In this document: positions 38,601 through 46,182 of the stretch, piece by piece
How the letters are laid out: each line of letters starts with the position of its first letter
Numbering within the stretch: the first letter of the stretch is position 1
NCBI RefSeq assembly: GCF_019925205.1
Contig: NC_083567.1
Location: 18,910,001 to 18,974,000 of the forward strand
Direction of reading: 5' to 3'
From: Metopolophium dirhodum
Taxonomy: Eukaryota > Arthropoda > Insecta > Hemiptera > Aphididae
Length of the DNA: 64,000 nt
Made by a program: the position numbers and the translations under genes
The notes under the pieces: model-generated
The model's database searches: none
Told to the model about the DNA's origin: nothing
What the model saw: the letters and a program-made list of their open reading frames with translations, nothing else

Positions 38601-40741
38601 GTTCCTTGATAATTTTAAAATTATATTAAAGAAGCACAAAACACAAAATGTTCTTTAATTTTTTTTTTAATTATAAATTATTGTAGGTATGGTTATATTA
38701 AATAGTTTGGTGAAAATCCGATTTAAAAAAAAAATGATTACTTTAAGAGATTTTAAGAAATGTAGAATAGCCACGTGACATTATCTGCTCATCGTAATTC
38801 CCTATCTTATATGTGTAAAAGTTCTTCGCTTCACACAACAATTTACCAATCTAAAAATTTTATTTTTGAAATTTAGCTTACGTATAAATGTGTGATTTTA
38901 TGTGTTTAAGACGATTAAAGTATCAGAAATTCAATATTAATTTTAGTTTCACTGAAACTAATTCTAGTTCTAATTCTAGTTCCTTCCAAGCACTGGTACA
39001 TGATATGAACAGCTATATGTTTTCAATTAATTGTATTATATTTTTATTTACCATTATTAACTTTATGTAATAAACAACATATGTAGGAAACGACTCAATT
39101 AACTGAAGAAATAAGAACAGAATATCAGCTGTAATTATTTTAGTATTTATTGAATCTAAGCTGATTATTGATTTTGCAAAACATAAAATTCCTTTATCAT
39201 CGGCGAATAATATTTTGAGAGCTAGCTCTAAATACAGATAAACACATTTCAAAAATTAAACTGTTATACATTTTTATCTTATAAATAACTATTAATATTA
39301 GCTAGTTGGGTTTAAGTATTGCACTTAAATTTAAAAAAAATATAGTTAAATATATCTGTAAGGTGAGTCTATAATATATACTTTTGATTAGTGTTGTGGA
39401 GTAATTATTAAAAGTAGTAACTACATTTTAAGTAATTTTATGGTAATTTAATTACATTTAATTGTAAGTAATATAATACAAACAATTAAAATTATATTTT
39501 TGAAGTAAATTTTTTTTAATACATCTTAAGAGGACGTTTCACCCGCATTTGTTGTCTCCGTCTTACACATGTACGGCATATCGAAAACTGTTTTGCACGG
39601 GAAAGAACCGAGAAGGCTTCAATTATAACTAAAAAACGATATTTTCACCACATTTAAAGAAGAATTTTGTTTTTTATTTATTTCGATATCGGAACTTCAT
39701 AAAAGTTATTTAAGTTTGAAAAACAAATAATAATGGATTTTGAAACAATAAGAACTTTTTTCGTATAAGTGATTTCAAAAAAATAAAAATGATGTTGCAC
39801 AGCCAAAGTTTTCCTTTATAAGTGGTGAAAATTTAGTTTCTTAGTTATGACTGTAGCCTTTTTGGTTCTTTCCCCGCGCGAAACAGTTTTTGTTATGCCA
39901 TACGTGTGTAAGACGGAGACAACAAATGCGGGTTAAAGGTCCTCTTAAGAACCAATTTATAATATATGTAAATATATTATCAAACAAGTATGATTTTCTG
40001 ACAGTGCATTTTTTTAATAGTTATTTAACAAAATATCTTCATTTTTAATAAGTACCTAGCAATTTGGAAAATGGATCATTATTTAAAATAAATTTAAAAA
40101 ATAAATAATAAAATATATTACAGTAAATTATTGCCTTGTTTGGTTCTTACATTAACATTTTAGTGTTTTACCCATATAATTTTATTTTGTTGATTGTCAT
40201 TACTTAATTAATATATTAACAACATAATTAAACTATGGTCATATTTTTGAAAACAAAAACTAAGAAGTTTTTTTTAAGTGGGTCAAAATAAAAAAGTGGT
40301 TAAGAATAGTTACAATTTTGAAAGGTAATTTGAAATGTAATTTAACTACAAAAAAAGTAAATTCTATAATACTGATTTTAAAACGTACGCGCGTGTTTTC
40401 ATTTACATTAGTTAAATTCATACACACCACTCAGACGATGGCACAATTTCCTTGCCGGTGCGACAAGTATGAACCTAATCAATGTAAACTACATGTACAA
40501 TACGTGTCCATTTGAAACGGGACTATGATTGTTTAGAAATTTTAGTTGTATTTTGTATTCTCCCTATAAATTCATATTGAATATATTTTAATAAATCACC
40601 GGATTCGATAGATGTTATGTCACTTTTGAAATACTGATTTATCTGATAAATGTGCTGTTGAGCAGCTTGAACATCCAAATTACTACCATTTAGTGCAATA
40701 TCTGTGTGTAGTGCACACAAACATGATTTAATGGTGGACAT
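2539..40741 (-). CDS. PRKDC: DNA-dependent protein kinase catalytic subunit (DNA-PKcs), 62 exons
   Basis: This is the giant PI3K-like kinase that joins Ku at DNA ends in non-homologous end joining in the nucleus. I traced collinear similarity to vertebrate DNA-PKcs from the N-terminal helical repeats to the FATC end. All 62 exons have GT-AG borders, and the phases agree across every junction, giving 11,766 coding bases or about 3921 residues (human: 4128). The diagnostic blocks are FGEDLRQDQR, GIGDRHLDN and a DNA-PKcs-type segment just before FATC (ETQWFPKKKILSGKDK), which separates it from ATM, ATR, mTOR and SMG1. The start ATG at 40741 opens the first similar exon and follows a possible acceptor (tatacag). 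A poly(A) signal AATAAA lies at 2419-2424. One in-frame TAA occurs in exon 47 (13108-13110). Exon coordinates are given in the block entries that follow. Confidence 0.95.
2783..3632 (-). CDS. PRKDC: PRKDC exons 59-61: kinase C-lobe with catalytic loop, codons 3678-3896
   Basis: Exons: 3469-3632, 3227-3343, 2783-3156. Exon 59 encodes ICHWLLGIGDRHLDN, with the catalytic-loop aspartate near residue 3716 and the metal-binding asparagine near 3721. Exon 60 encodes GIDFNFAFHTATSIQVIPEL, where the usual DFG is DFN (about 3735-3737). ATR also has DFN, so this does not by itself imply a dead kinase. Exon 61 encodes the insertion before FATC, with VFINDPSADWAKMAK and ETQWFPKKKILSGKDKMNG, both characteristic of DNA-PKcs. 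It ends CAACAG|GTATAT. Confidence 0.95.
3778..4153. mobile_element. TTAA-flanked foldback MITE (GAGGACG family)
   Basis: The left end is TTAA|GAGGACGTAACACGTATAG; the right end is GGTGTAGTGTCCTC|TAAA. The arms pair imperfectly, including TGCGTAACAT with ATGTTACGCA. It lies in the PRKDC intron between exons 58 and 59, next to a second short copy. Confidence 0.65.
4658..4781. mobile_element. Short TTAA-flanked copy of the GAGGACG family, 124 bp
   Basis: TTAA|GAGGACGTTACACC at the left and GGTGTAACGTCTTTT|TTAA at the right. Confidence 0.6.
4938..9029. mobile_element. hAT-flanked composite insertion, 4.09 kb, in the kinase-domain intron of PRKDC
   Basis: The termini CAGGGGCGGACTG / CAGTCCGCCCCTG are perfect inverted repeats, flanked by an exact 8 bp duplication CATAAGTG (4930-4937, 9030-9037), which defines a hAT insertion. 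No transposase is readable. The interior consists of several overlapping copies, in both orientations, of the family marked by CTGTACAGTAGGTTACAAG (right-way copy from about 6949 to 8400; reverse copies about 5743-6410 and 8400-8740). The insertion makes up most of the 5.7 kb intron between exons 58 and 59. Confidence 0.85.
9342..10594 (-). CDS. PRKDC: PRKDC exons 54-58: pre-kinase region and kinase N-lobe, codons 3350-3678
   Basis: Exons: 10338-10594, 10004-10254, 9742-9942, 9563-9678, 9342-9500. Exon 55 carries IDTIEIPGQYSGTKKPN (human LEIPGQYDGRGKP). Exon 56 carries the ATP-site block FLIKFGEDLRQDQRIQQL, with the putative ATP-binding lysine at about residue 3547; human has GGEDLRQDQR, so one glycine is replaced by phenylalanine. 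Exon 57 has TKLGMIEWINNTVTLKDLI, a near-exact match to the DNA-PKcs segment RLGLIEWLENTVTLKDLL. Exon 58 ends AG|GTACTT and joins exon 59, more than 5.7 kb away, with exact phase. Confidence 0.95.
11376..14619 (-). CDS. PRKDC: PRKDC exons 41-53: FAT domain, codons 2642-3350, with an in-frame TAA in exon 47
   Basis: Exons: 14397-14619, 14193-14343, 13910-14126, 13736-13827, 13474-13606, 13232-13411, 13040-13173, 12781-12961, 12596-12719, 12335-12509, 12104-12261, 11651-11805, 11376-11578. These helical repeats clamp the kinase in all PI3K-like kinases. The family blocks WIKLAEIYKNMGELDVVEGIF (exons 42-43) and SENLSDWKEI (exon 44) are clear. Exon 47 has sound borders and reads 21 codons, then TAA at 13108-13110, then TWQSQLPIDSDSLLLWDI, which aligns to human [20 protein letters not shown]. 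Skipping exon 47 would break the frame (phase 0 before it, phase 2 after). The exon 41 donor is uncertain: GGCAAGT|GTATTA was chosen over GGCAA|GTGTAT on frame. Confidence 0.88.
14982..20391 (-). CDS. PRKDC: PRKDC exons 33-40: end of M-HEAT, autophosphorylation-cluster region, codons 2117-2641
   Basis: Exons: 20224-20391, 20063-20149, 19857-20000, 19463-19615, 16044-16217, 15871-15975, 15314-15801, 14982-15235. Exon 39 is the longest here; it begins with RFWADDKRLPLKCVDRLLIL, has QYPLHACEFEDYNLTASWRA, and then turns low-complexity and Q/N/S/T-rich. At this point human DNA-PKcs carries its ABCDE autophosphorylation sites; the insect copy has SQ/TQ dipeptides at S2484, T2520 and S2533. Exon 40 has YRKYRIGDFPDIEI, the conserved block after that linker. 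The 3.2 kb intron between exons 36 and 37 and the 2.6 kb intron between exons 32 and 33 are filled by related repeat elements. Confidence 0.92.
17146..18468 (-). mobile_element. hAT element with decayed BED-finger transposase, 1323 bp
   Basis: The inverted ends TAGGGAACGGAT and ATCCGTTCCCTA and an exact 8 bp duplication GTCATTAG (17138-17145, 18469-18476) mark a hAT insertion. On the minus strand 17935-17700 encodes a BED-type zinc finger (CKICEVRV ... TQHVGREKH), then in another frame 17660-17445 gives transposase sequence ending in SIDETTDVDG. The reading continues past a TGA as YVANVIIGTLEIGCPGKTF and past a TAA as HDNVLLFLSDAAPYMV, then stops being recognisable. The transposase has therefore suffered a frameshift, at least two nonsense changes and loss of its catalytic C-terminal part. 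The resemblance is to CGGBP1-like hAT transposases. It is nested in an older element (16943-19180). Confidence 0.85.
18164..18281. repeat. Three tandem copies of a 39 bp unit inside the hAT element
   Basis: The unit starts ACACGTGTCAACAATAATTT and recurs at 18164, 18203 and 18242 with one or two differences in the last copy. It produces a repetitive but non-genic open frame on the minus strand. Confidence 0.9.
20525..21925 (+). mobile_element. Best-preserved copy of the GTACAGTAGGTTACAAG repeat family, about 1.4 kb
   Basis: The left end reads AAGTGGATGTCGCTCTGCTG then TACAGTAGGTTACAAG, and the right end is TTCGCTCAGAATCTAAAA. Both ends contain TCTGAGCGAAG in opposite orientation (GATTCTGAGCGAA near 20627; CTTCGCTCAGAATC near 21905), i.e. 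a subterminal inverted repeat. The interior is internally repetitive (repeated blocks such as CAACAAATAAA-TTTTATTGATAT and GAAAACTGACAATGTC) and non-coding. Location: PRKDC intron between exons 32 and 33. Confidence 0.7.
22545..22748 (-). mobile_element. Solo end fragment of the 17146-18468 hAT family
   Basis: The segment with ATGCAAAATAAAAGTTACAT, AATGTTTTCAGACATTTAG and TTTGCATTCAAATACGT parallels the last 170 bases of the intact hAT copy. The terminal GTTCCCTA is lost, so it is a truncated relic. Confidence 0.6.
23013..27126 (-). CDS. PRKDC: PRKDC exons 21-32: M-HEAT region, codons 1307-2117
   Basis: Exons: 26883-27126, 26632-26778, 26328-26560, 25980-26264, 25672-25902, 24936-25155, 24509-24663, 24195-24435, 23894-24073, 23691-23822, 23231-23446, 23013-23158. 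This is the central helical scaffold. The family signature is strong toward the end: LHCSSYNALITIISN with IRYEFPIDFEKVPQRKKK (exons 28-29), LEMDSFNNHECMAHLCAVIK (exon 30), NFEPYAKHWLGPLMQF (exon 31) and VFKHNMEFIK (exon 32). Exons 21-25 are more divergent and are placed mainly by frame continuity and collinearity. No stop or frameshift was found. Confidence 0.9.
27961..34282 (-). CDS. PRKDC: PRKDC exons 10-20: N-terminal/M-HEAT solenoid, codons 541-1307
   Basis: Exons: 34140-34282, 33689-34099, 33435-33585, 33014-33289, 32814-32924, 31549-31751, 30612-30792, 30057-30256, 29241-29391, 28398-28620, 27961-28209. The similarity to vertebrate DNA-PKcs is clear: SSVLKIIRKLDLS (exon 10), LPRILELCQYCSNRQ (exon 14), IKLACDMDNLVQQLFEPLA (exon 15) and AVRDFSSKCIMEFLRW (exon 16). 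Exon 9 joins exon 10 across a 1.5 kb intron with matching phase 1. Exon 20 needs the acceptor ataattag|T rather than the stronger-looking tttcag nearby, because only the former keeps the frame. Several introns here consist almost wholly of small transposons. Confidence 0.9.
29434..30034. mobile_element. TTAA-flanked MITE, 601 bp, filling PRKDC intron 17
   Basis: The ends GGGGGCTGGAGCGT and ACGCTCCAGCCCCC are perfect 14 bp inverted repeats between TTAA duplications (29430-29433, 30035-30038). Its edge lies 22 bases from the exon 17 end (30057), so the donor is barely outside the element; the exon 18 acceptor (29392-29393) is 40 bases beyond the other edge. Confidence 0.85.
30894..31046. mobile_element. 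TA-flanked miniature element (Tc1/mariner-like), 153 bp
   Basis: TACAGTGAAATTTC at the left and GAGATTCCACTGTA at the right are imperfect inverted ends; the flank is TA. It lies in the PRKDC intron between exons 15 and 16. Confidence 0.5.
31094..31301. mobile_element. Probable hAT-like MITE
   Basis: CAGTGGCGGTCAAA at the left and TTTGACTGCCATTG at the right form imperfect inverted ends. The expected 8 bp duplication is decayed, so the boundaries are tentative. Confidence 0.4.
31856..32102. mobile_element. hAT-type MITE, 247 bp, in PRKDC intron 14
   Basis: The imperfect ends CAGCGGTGTAGCCTGG and (reversed) CAGTGACAGAGCCAGG are flanked by an exact 8 bp duplication GTATAACA (31848-31855, 32103-32110). 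It carries a G-run (31887-31897) and a TAA microsatellite (about 32009-32031). It sits about 105 bases upstream of the exon 15 start (31751). Confidence 0.8.
34458..34699. mobile_element. TTAA-flanked MITE, 242 bp, in PRKDC intron 9
   Basis: TTAA|CACGTTGAA at the left and TTCAACGTG|TTAA at the right; subterminal sequences AATGTCAA and TTGACGTC also pair. Confidence 0.75.
35303..35520. mobile_element. Inverted-end element with CATAGACCTTATACTAAT ends
   Basis: CATAGACCTTATACTAATGGA at the left is mirrored at the right as CTATTAGTATAAGGTCCATG. A related element is at 45567-45812. It lies in PRKDC intron 9 and creates a short spurious open frame. Confidence 0.6.
35821..40741 (-). CDS. PRKDC: PRKDC exons 1-9: N-terminal helical (HEAT) arm, codons 1-540
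   Basis: Exons in transcript order: 40600-40741, 39079-39227, 37428-37605, 37251-37363, 36999-37191, 36677-36918, 36372-36550, 36049-36311, 35821-35982. They encode the start of the N-terminal alpha-solenoid that holds DNA and Ku in DNA-PKcs. Good matches to the family are ELALKILFADDKGIL (exon 2) and VRSIGWLAEPC (exon 7, where human has IRGYGLFAGPC). Exon 1 is the least conserved; its donor (ATCCG|GTGATT) was chosen because it alone joins exon 2 in frame. The exon 2 donor (TAT|GTTGTT) is weak, and the next GT three bases downstream is an alternative. Introns 1 and 2 contain foldback and hAT elements. Confidence 0.88.
37701..38458. mobile_element. 758 bp near-perfect palindromic (foldback) element in PRKDC intron 2
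   Basis: The left arm begins CAGGGTGTCCCACTGAGATC and the right arm ends with its exact reverse complement. Similarity continues through about 370 bases on each side, with a spacer of a few tens of bases near 38080. TATA flanks both ends, fitting a TA target duplication. Confidence 0.85.
38478..38995. mobile_element. hAT-like element, 518 bp, next to the palindrome
   Basis: The ends CAGTGCTTGGAA and TTCCAAGCACTG are perfect inverted repeats; the flanks GTACATAT and GTACATGA are an imperfect 8 bp duplication. Subterminal GGAACTAGTTCC-type repeats are present at both ends. Confidence 0.7.
39530..39944. mobile_element. TTAA-flanked foldback MITE (GAGGACG family) in PRKDC intron 1, 415 bp
   Basis: TTAA|GAGGACGTTTCACCCGCATT is mirrored by AATGCGGGTTAAAGGTCCTC|TTAA. 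Both halves carry GTTGTCTCCGTCTTACAC or its reverse, so the element is a near-complete foldback. TTAA duplications point to piggyBac-type mobilisation. Confidence 0.8.
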
Positions 40742-41399
40742 TCTGTATACAATTTTTATACAAATTATAAATAAATCCCAAGTTTCACATTTCAGACTGG
40801 TAAGTGTTTAAAAAATCACAATGTTGTGAAGTTTAAAACTTCATATTCTGCAAAATAAAAAGAAGAAAACATGGTATTTGTAATGTATTTTAAATATCTT
40901 GATTATTATTAGTTAAATATCCTGTTGTATATTTTATGACATATGTACTTAAAAATACATAATATTATTTACTAATTTCATATGATATTGTTTATAAACA
41001 AAAACTTTTAAATGTAATGTTAAAGTTACATTACAGAACATAATTAGTGTGAGATGTAATGCCATAATTGGTCAATACTTGGGTAATACCCATAAGATAA
41101 CTAAACATATTGTACATATTTGGCATACTTAAAAGCATTATGCATATTTTAAATTTTGCAAAGCTGATAGTTCCACATGCGTCAAAAATGTATCTTTTAA
41201 ATGGCACATGTGAGTATGTCATCAAACACAAATTATATAATATTGTCATCATGATATATTGATAATAGAAAAAAAAACGATAAGCTAGATCAGTTGTAAC
41301 TTTGTAAGTTATATTTCAATGTAAATAAGAATACTACTTTAGTTATGGGAGCTTTATAACCTCAATTGTGTTGATACGGAAATCCAAAATTTGGTTTAA

Positions 41400-41840
41400 C
41401 GAGTTCACGACTTCACGTTTAATTTATTAATTACGCGTTAACTGAAGAGGCTGGTCTATTCACTATTCAATAAATGTCACATGTCACTTGTGGAACACTG
41501 GAAGTCTGGAATCTGGAACTGTATTACTGGCATTACGAATTACATTTATGATTAGTATTTTGTACCTATTTACTGGCTACTTGCCACGATTTAAGAAACT
41601 ATCTTAAATCGTGCTACTTGCGCAAAGAGCAACCCACTGTAAAATGTAAATGGTTGTCACTTCACTTGTCGAGTGTCGGTTATCCATTTTCCGTTATCTT
41701 ACTGACTTACTAGCAGTCGCCAGTCAGCAGTTTCTGTGTATCTTTATAGCAGCCCTATGCAACTCGATGAGATTAACATATAATCACCCGTGCTCTTACT
41801 GACGGGACAGGAAACTCATAAATACTATTACTGCCATCTA
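41400..41840 (-). promoter_or_regulatory. Probable upstream/promoter side of PRKDC
   Basis: This 440-base stretch is less AT-rich than its surroundings and contains CpG-bearing unique sequence (ATTACGCGTTAACTGAAGAG, TTGTCGAGTGTCGGTTATCC). It begins about 660 bases upstream of the PRKDC ATG. A 5' UTR intron ending at tatacag|A just before the ATG is possible. No core promoter motif was recognised. Confidence 0.3.
41584..41613. repeat. Short hairpin of the CACGATTTAAG family
   Basis: CACGATTTAAGA followed by AACTA and TCTTAAATCGTG, essentially a collapsed version of the 938-1026 foldback. Confidence 0.55.
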
Positions 41841-42723
41841 TCAACGACGTATAGCGATCTATAAGTTTAATGTCAATGATATCTCATGTTATAATAAAAT
41901 ATATTAAATAATACAACTTATGGGCATTGGGCATTATTTTTATAATAGATAAAATGTACCTAGGAAATTGTTATGATTTACAAAATTTTGATAGATTCTT
42001 CTTTTTTGCATTTTCATTAGCTGTTCCTGGTCTGTTTGCCTAGTCCATTGACGCATTCTCATATTTATATAAAATTTTATAATATACGCTATAATAAAAT
42101 CTTTATGTTCCCCACATGGGAATGTGAACGTTTCACACCTGGTTATCAAGGCTTCTACCGTGTCTTTCTCTACTCGTACTTAACAATATACTTTTGTTTT
42201 TATACATTTTGGCGCAATTTTTGTTTATGTATTAGATTTAGGCGGGGAGATGAATGTATTAGATTTACAATTTTTTCTTTCTGTGTTTGTATACACATTT
42301 TATAGATGAAAAAATGCTTCAATCATTAAATTTAATGTTGGTTACTGGTAGCTTTGTACTTTTATTTGTAGGTATTCGAAAAATGTACAGTACCTAAGTG
42401 GCTAAGTACTTTACAAAATCGGGAAAACGGTCATTTTTACGAATAACAAGATTTCAACAAAATCAATTGTTTTATTTTCGTAATTCTTTATTCTAATATA
42501 ATATAATCATAATTATAGACGTGAATATTTCTTAAAATATTTATATTAGCATTTTCTAAACATAAGTCCTAAACGCATGGGCCCCCTCCCATGCCCATAT
42601 TTCTAAAAAAATGTATACATATTTTACAAATACAAAAAAAAACATATTATAATATCAAATGTTTTCCGAAAATTATGAACCCCTCCACCCCCACCAACCA
42701 TGTCTCTGGAGCCACCCCTGACT

Positions 42724-42859
42724 CAGGCACGTACATAAAAATAAAATTCGAGGGAGGTTCGTAGTAGATTTCGGGGGGTTCATAATCTATATATATAAAT
42801 AAACTACACAACTATTAATTTTCGGGGGGGACCCCAAAACCCCCCTTTATACGTGCCTG
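42724..42859. mobile_element. hAT MITE, 136 bp, inserted at the tip of another repeat
   Basis: CAGGCACGTACATAAA and TTTATACGTGCCTG are inverted ends; the exact 8 bp duplication CCCTGACT (42716-42723, 42860-42867) flanks it. The left flank GGAGCCACCCCTG looks like the terminus of a second hAT relic. Confidence 0.75.
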
Positions 42860-43085
42860 CCCTGACTAGATGAGTGTATAGTTGTAAGTACTATCGAAAG
42901 TCGAAATTTAGTACCTGCTATTTATTTATCAGTAAAACAACTGCACCTGCAGTGAGTTTCCTTTATTAAATAATAATGAAAAACATTTATCCGCTAGATA
43001 GTGAAACGTGTGCATGACTATTCTCTGTTCGGTCAATAAGAAAAGAACACGGATTTCATTACTTACTAATTGTTAGTACTTACTT

Positions 43086-43152
43086 AGGGCCGTTCTTACA
43101 ATGTCCGGTTAAAGTTAATCGACACTTTACCGGACATTGTAAGAACGGCCCT
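43086..43152. repeat. 67 bp hairpin (AGGGCCGTTCTTACAATGTC arms)
   Basis: AGGGCCGTTCTTACAATGTC with CCGG is mirrored exactly after a short loop. TTA/TTAA lies at the flanks. It is probably a minimal MITE made only of inverted ends. Confidence 0.75.
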
Positions 43153-43812
43153 TAATGTAAGTTGCCAGACCTATTAATCTAAGACCGTGCTTTATAGTAT
43201 CTATATTCGTGATAGAAAGTGATAAGGTAACCAGTGCAACAAAAACATAGATAATAATGAACAAAAATGAAAAAAGTGTGACCGGTTTGCAATCAAAGTG
43301 ATCGGTTTGGTAAAATGAATTGATTGTTTTATCACCGATCCTAAATTTAAGGGGAAATTAGTCACCGATTACAACTTACAAGTAACGAATTTCCAGAGTC
43401 CGGAACTACGACCACAGAATAGATGTAATTATATAAAGTGCCCGTTAGATCAGGTCATTAAAGGAAATTTATAGCTAATTAAAAATATAATTTTTTTTTT
43501 TGTATTCAGTTTCAACAGTAATTTACAAAAACGATTTAACGGTAAAATTTGATTGAGCACCAAAATTGTGTGTCTTACAATACTACCTAGTATCTACCTA
43601 CGTTATATTTATTTAAAGAAAATCATTTTTGTAAATTACTATTGAAACTGAATGCAAAATATGTGTATATTTTTAAATGGCTACTATCAATTTCCTTTAC
43701 AATATATAATATATATTATACATTGAATAGTTGGTAAAACTGCGTAAATTTAAGTATCATTACTATTTACTCCAAAATTCAAAATCATAATTTCAATTAA
43801 TACTAAAAAAAG

Positions 43813-45375
43813 ATGGTCAAGTGGGGATCGCTCTACTGTACAGTAGGTTAAAAGTGATCACTATAATGGATGGGGTCAAATTTGAATTCAATGATATAAT
43901 ATAAATATTCTCATTGTATGAGAAAAATGATTCTGGGCGAAGACGGTTTATGATATTACCACAGATTATATTAAACAGATTTTATATAATCTGTAAAATT
44001 ACTATAAGTATATTTTGATGATATATTATTGTGAGGGGGGGTGTGCTGTACCTTCTTGTGGTTCCCCCGTCTAGTAATGTTGTTAATACTTAACGATCAC
44101 TGCGTCTTTTCGCAATTTTTGCGCAACCATGTTAACAACACGAAACTAAACAGCACAAACCAGGTGACCGAACGTCGAAAGACCTCCCGCCTTATTGGTG
44201 TAAACAGCCCTTTTCAGGGCTACCCCTCTGACAATCATAAGTATATAAGTATATTTGATGATATAGGTATTATTGTGAATAAAGTAATTTATGTTATTTA
44301 CATGGAACCTTATTTTAAATTGTCAATACTTAATTATAATTAATGTTGAATATTTTTAAAATTTTTAACTATAAAATAATTATTAAATATTAAATTTAAT
44401 ACATTTTGTAAAAATACAACCTTAAATGCTTGTAAAAAAAAATTGTGCCTATGTATTTTAAACATTTTTTTACTGCTATATTAACAATATATCAGGAGCC
44501 ATACATTAAATGTTGATACTTTTTTATCAAACAAATAAAATTGAATTGACTTTAAAAAAAATTAAAAAATTAAAACTGAAAATGTCAGTTAACAGCTCAA
44601 AACGAGTCAATATATTTTTATTAACATTCAGTTAAATTTTCATGTGTCTACAGTTATTTGTTTTTGAGTTACAACAAATAAGAAAATCGCTACATGAAAA
44701 ATCGAGTGAATATTCAATGTTGTAAAAAGTTGAACTTCAAAGTCTTATAAAAATTTAATTTGACTTTCCGGTAAAGTTTTTTTTTGTCTTAAAATTAGAC
44801 AAACTTACGAGGAATCTTGGTTCAAATTTTCAAATCTTAGATTTAAAAATAAAAAATTTTATGAATTTCTAACAAAATAATTTGTAAATTTTTAAGATTT
44901 TTACATATTTTGTGAAAAATTGAACTTGAAATGATTATAAAAAAAAATTGTGACAGTATTTTTAATATTTTTCAACTGCCATTGTACCATAACTACCTTT
45001 ATTGCCATTTATAGACAACAATGTATATTAAAATTATACGGTACATAGAAAATGCTACTATAAACATTCAGTGAAAATTGTATGTATCTACATTCTCCGG
45101 TCATTTGTTCTAGAGTTACACTAAAAACCAAAATCGATTTTACTTAAAAATTCCGCTTACATTAAATTTTTCTTTGTTTTTCTGCGCTTTTGAAAACTAC
45201 TGGGAATTTTACATGTTGACTTACCCAGTGCACCAACTAGATCCACTTTCCCATCAAACAAGGTACTGAAGTTCAAAATCGAAACATTTTTTTCGACTAC
45301 TTATCGTGTACACACACAAAAAAAAACAACACACATCATTGTAAAATCAATACATTCATTTTCTGCTCAAAATTT
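43813..45375 (+). mobile_element. Copy of the GTACAGTAGGTTACAAG family with an internal ~200 bp insert
   Basis: The left end (GATCGCTCTACTGTACAGTAGG) and the right end (TCATTGTAAAATCAATACAT) match the other copies. Between about 44036 and 44235 it carries GC-richer foreign sequence; the element's own TAAGTATAT...TTTGATGATAT block occurs on both sides of that insert, so about 30 bp were duplicated on insertion. Confidence 0.65.
44206..44221 (+). other. Histone-mRNA-type 3' stem-loop inside the insert
   Basis: AGCCCT-TTTC-AGGGCT forms a perfect 6 bp stem with a 4-base TTTC loop, followed by ACCC. This matches the replication-dependent histone 3' stem-loop consensus (GGYYCTTYTCAGRRCC followed by ACCA) in geometry, loop and flank. 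I could not recognise a histone coding sequence upstream in any frame. Confidence 0.5.
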
Positions 45376-45566
45376 CATTTGACAGGTTGAACAATATAAA
45401 AAAATTATATTTTCTATCGTTTTAAGTGAGAAAATTTAATAATATAAAAATGAATAAAAGTTTGAAAATTTCAATCAAACAATATATATATTTTTTACAA
45501 ACAGCTCTTATAGTTGGGTGCTTGTTGATTAACTCTTTTGAAATACTATTAGCGGAATATTGTAAA

Positions 45567-45812
45567 GATCATAGACTTATGAATTAATGGACAGCACTTA
45601 GAGAGAGAATTCAGGGGTACAATGTAGAGTGAGCGTGAAAAGAAACAAAGTAGTAAAATGTACAGTTCCTTATCCGGGCTGCTCCTTCACAACTTTATGT
45701 TCTTTCTCTCTCAGTTATATGGTTATAAAATATGATCACCTAGCATTGATGGCAGGGTGGAGTGGAATGCACTGTCTATTAGTTTATAGATCTATGGTCC
45801 ATAGACCTGACT
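45567..45812. mobile_element. Related inverted-end element (CATAGACTTATGAATTAATGG)
   Basis: The left end ATCATAGACTTATGAATTAA pairs imperfectly with the right end TTAGTTTATAGATCTATGGT. It resembles the element at 35303-35520. Confidence 0.5.
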
Positions 45813-46182
45813 ATGGTAAAGATAAATTATTAAAAATAAAAATCCAATAATTTTTTAGTTTTAGAAATAGTAGTTTTGGCACGCTGAAATTGTTATTCAT
45901 CCCACTTTCACTGACAGTTGTATTACACTACTACAATGTTAAAAATATATTCTATTAGTACATTTGAAATGTTATAATTTTTATTTAATTCATACAACTA
46001 TAAAAATTTATTTATCTTATTTTCATTTAAAATTCAATACATTAAAAATAATCTTTAAAAAAATATGTACTAGTTAAATTATTACATGTTTATAGTTCAA
46101 ATTAAAATCATATTAACATTAAACTTATTATTTTCAAATAAAAATTACAAAATAGTACATGGAACAAAATTTATAATTAAAT

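Noticed and set aside
2539..40741. Assignment to ATM, ATR, SMG1 or TRRAP instead of DNA-PKcs
   Set aside because: The long FATC-proximal insertion, the IEWINNTVTLKDL block and the collinear HEAT blocks match DNA-PKcs specifically.
44041..44343. 100-residue plus-strand open frame
   Set aside because: It spans the boundary between the stem-loop insert and the surrounding repeat, so it is not a gene.
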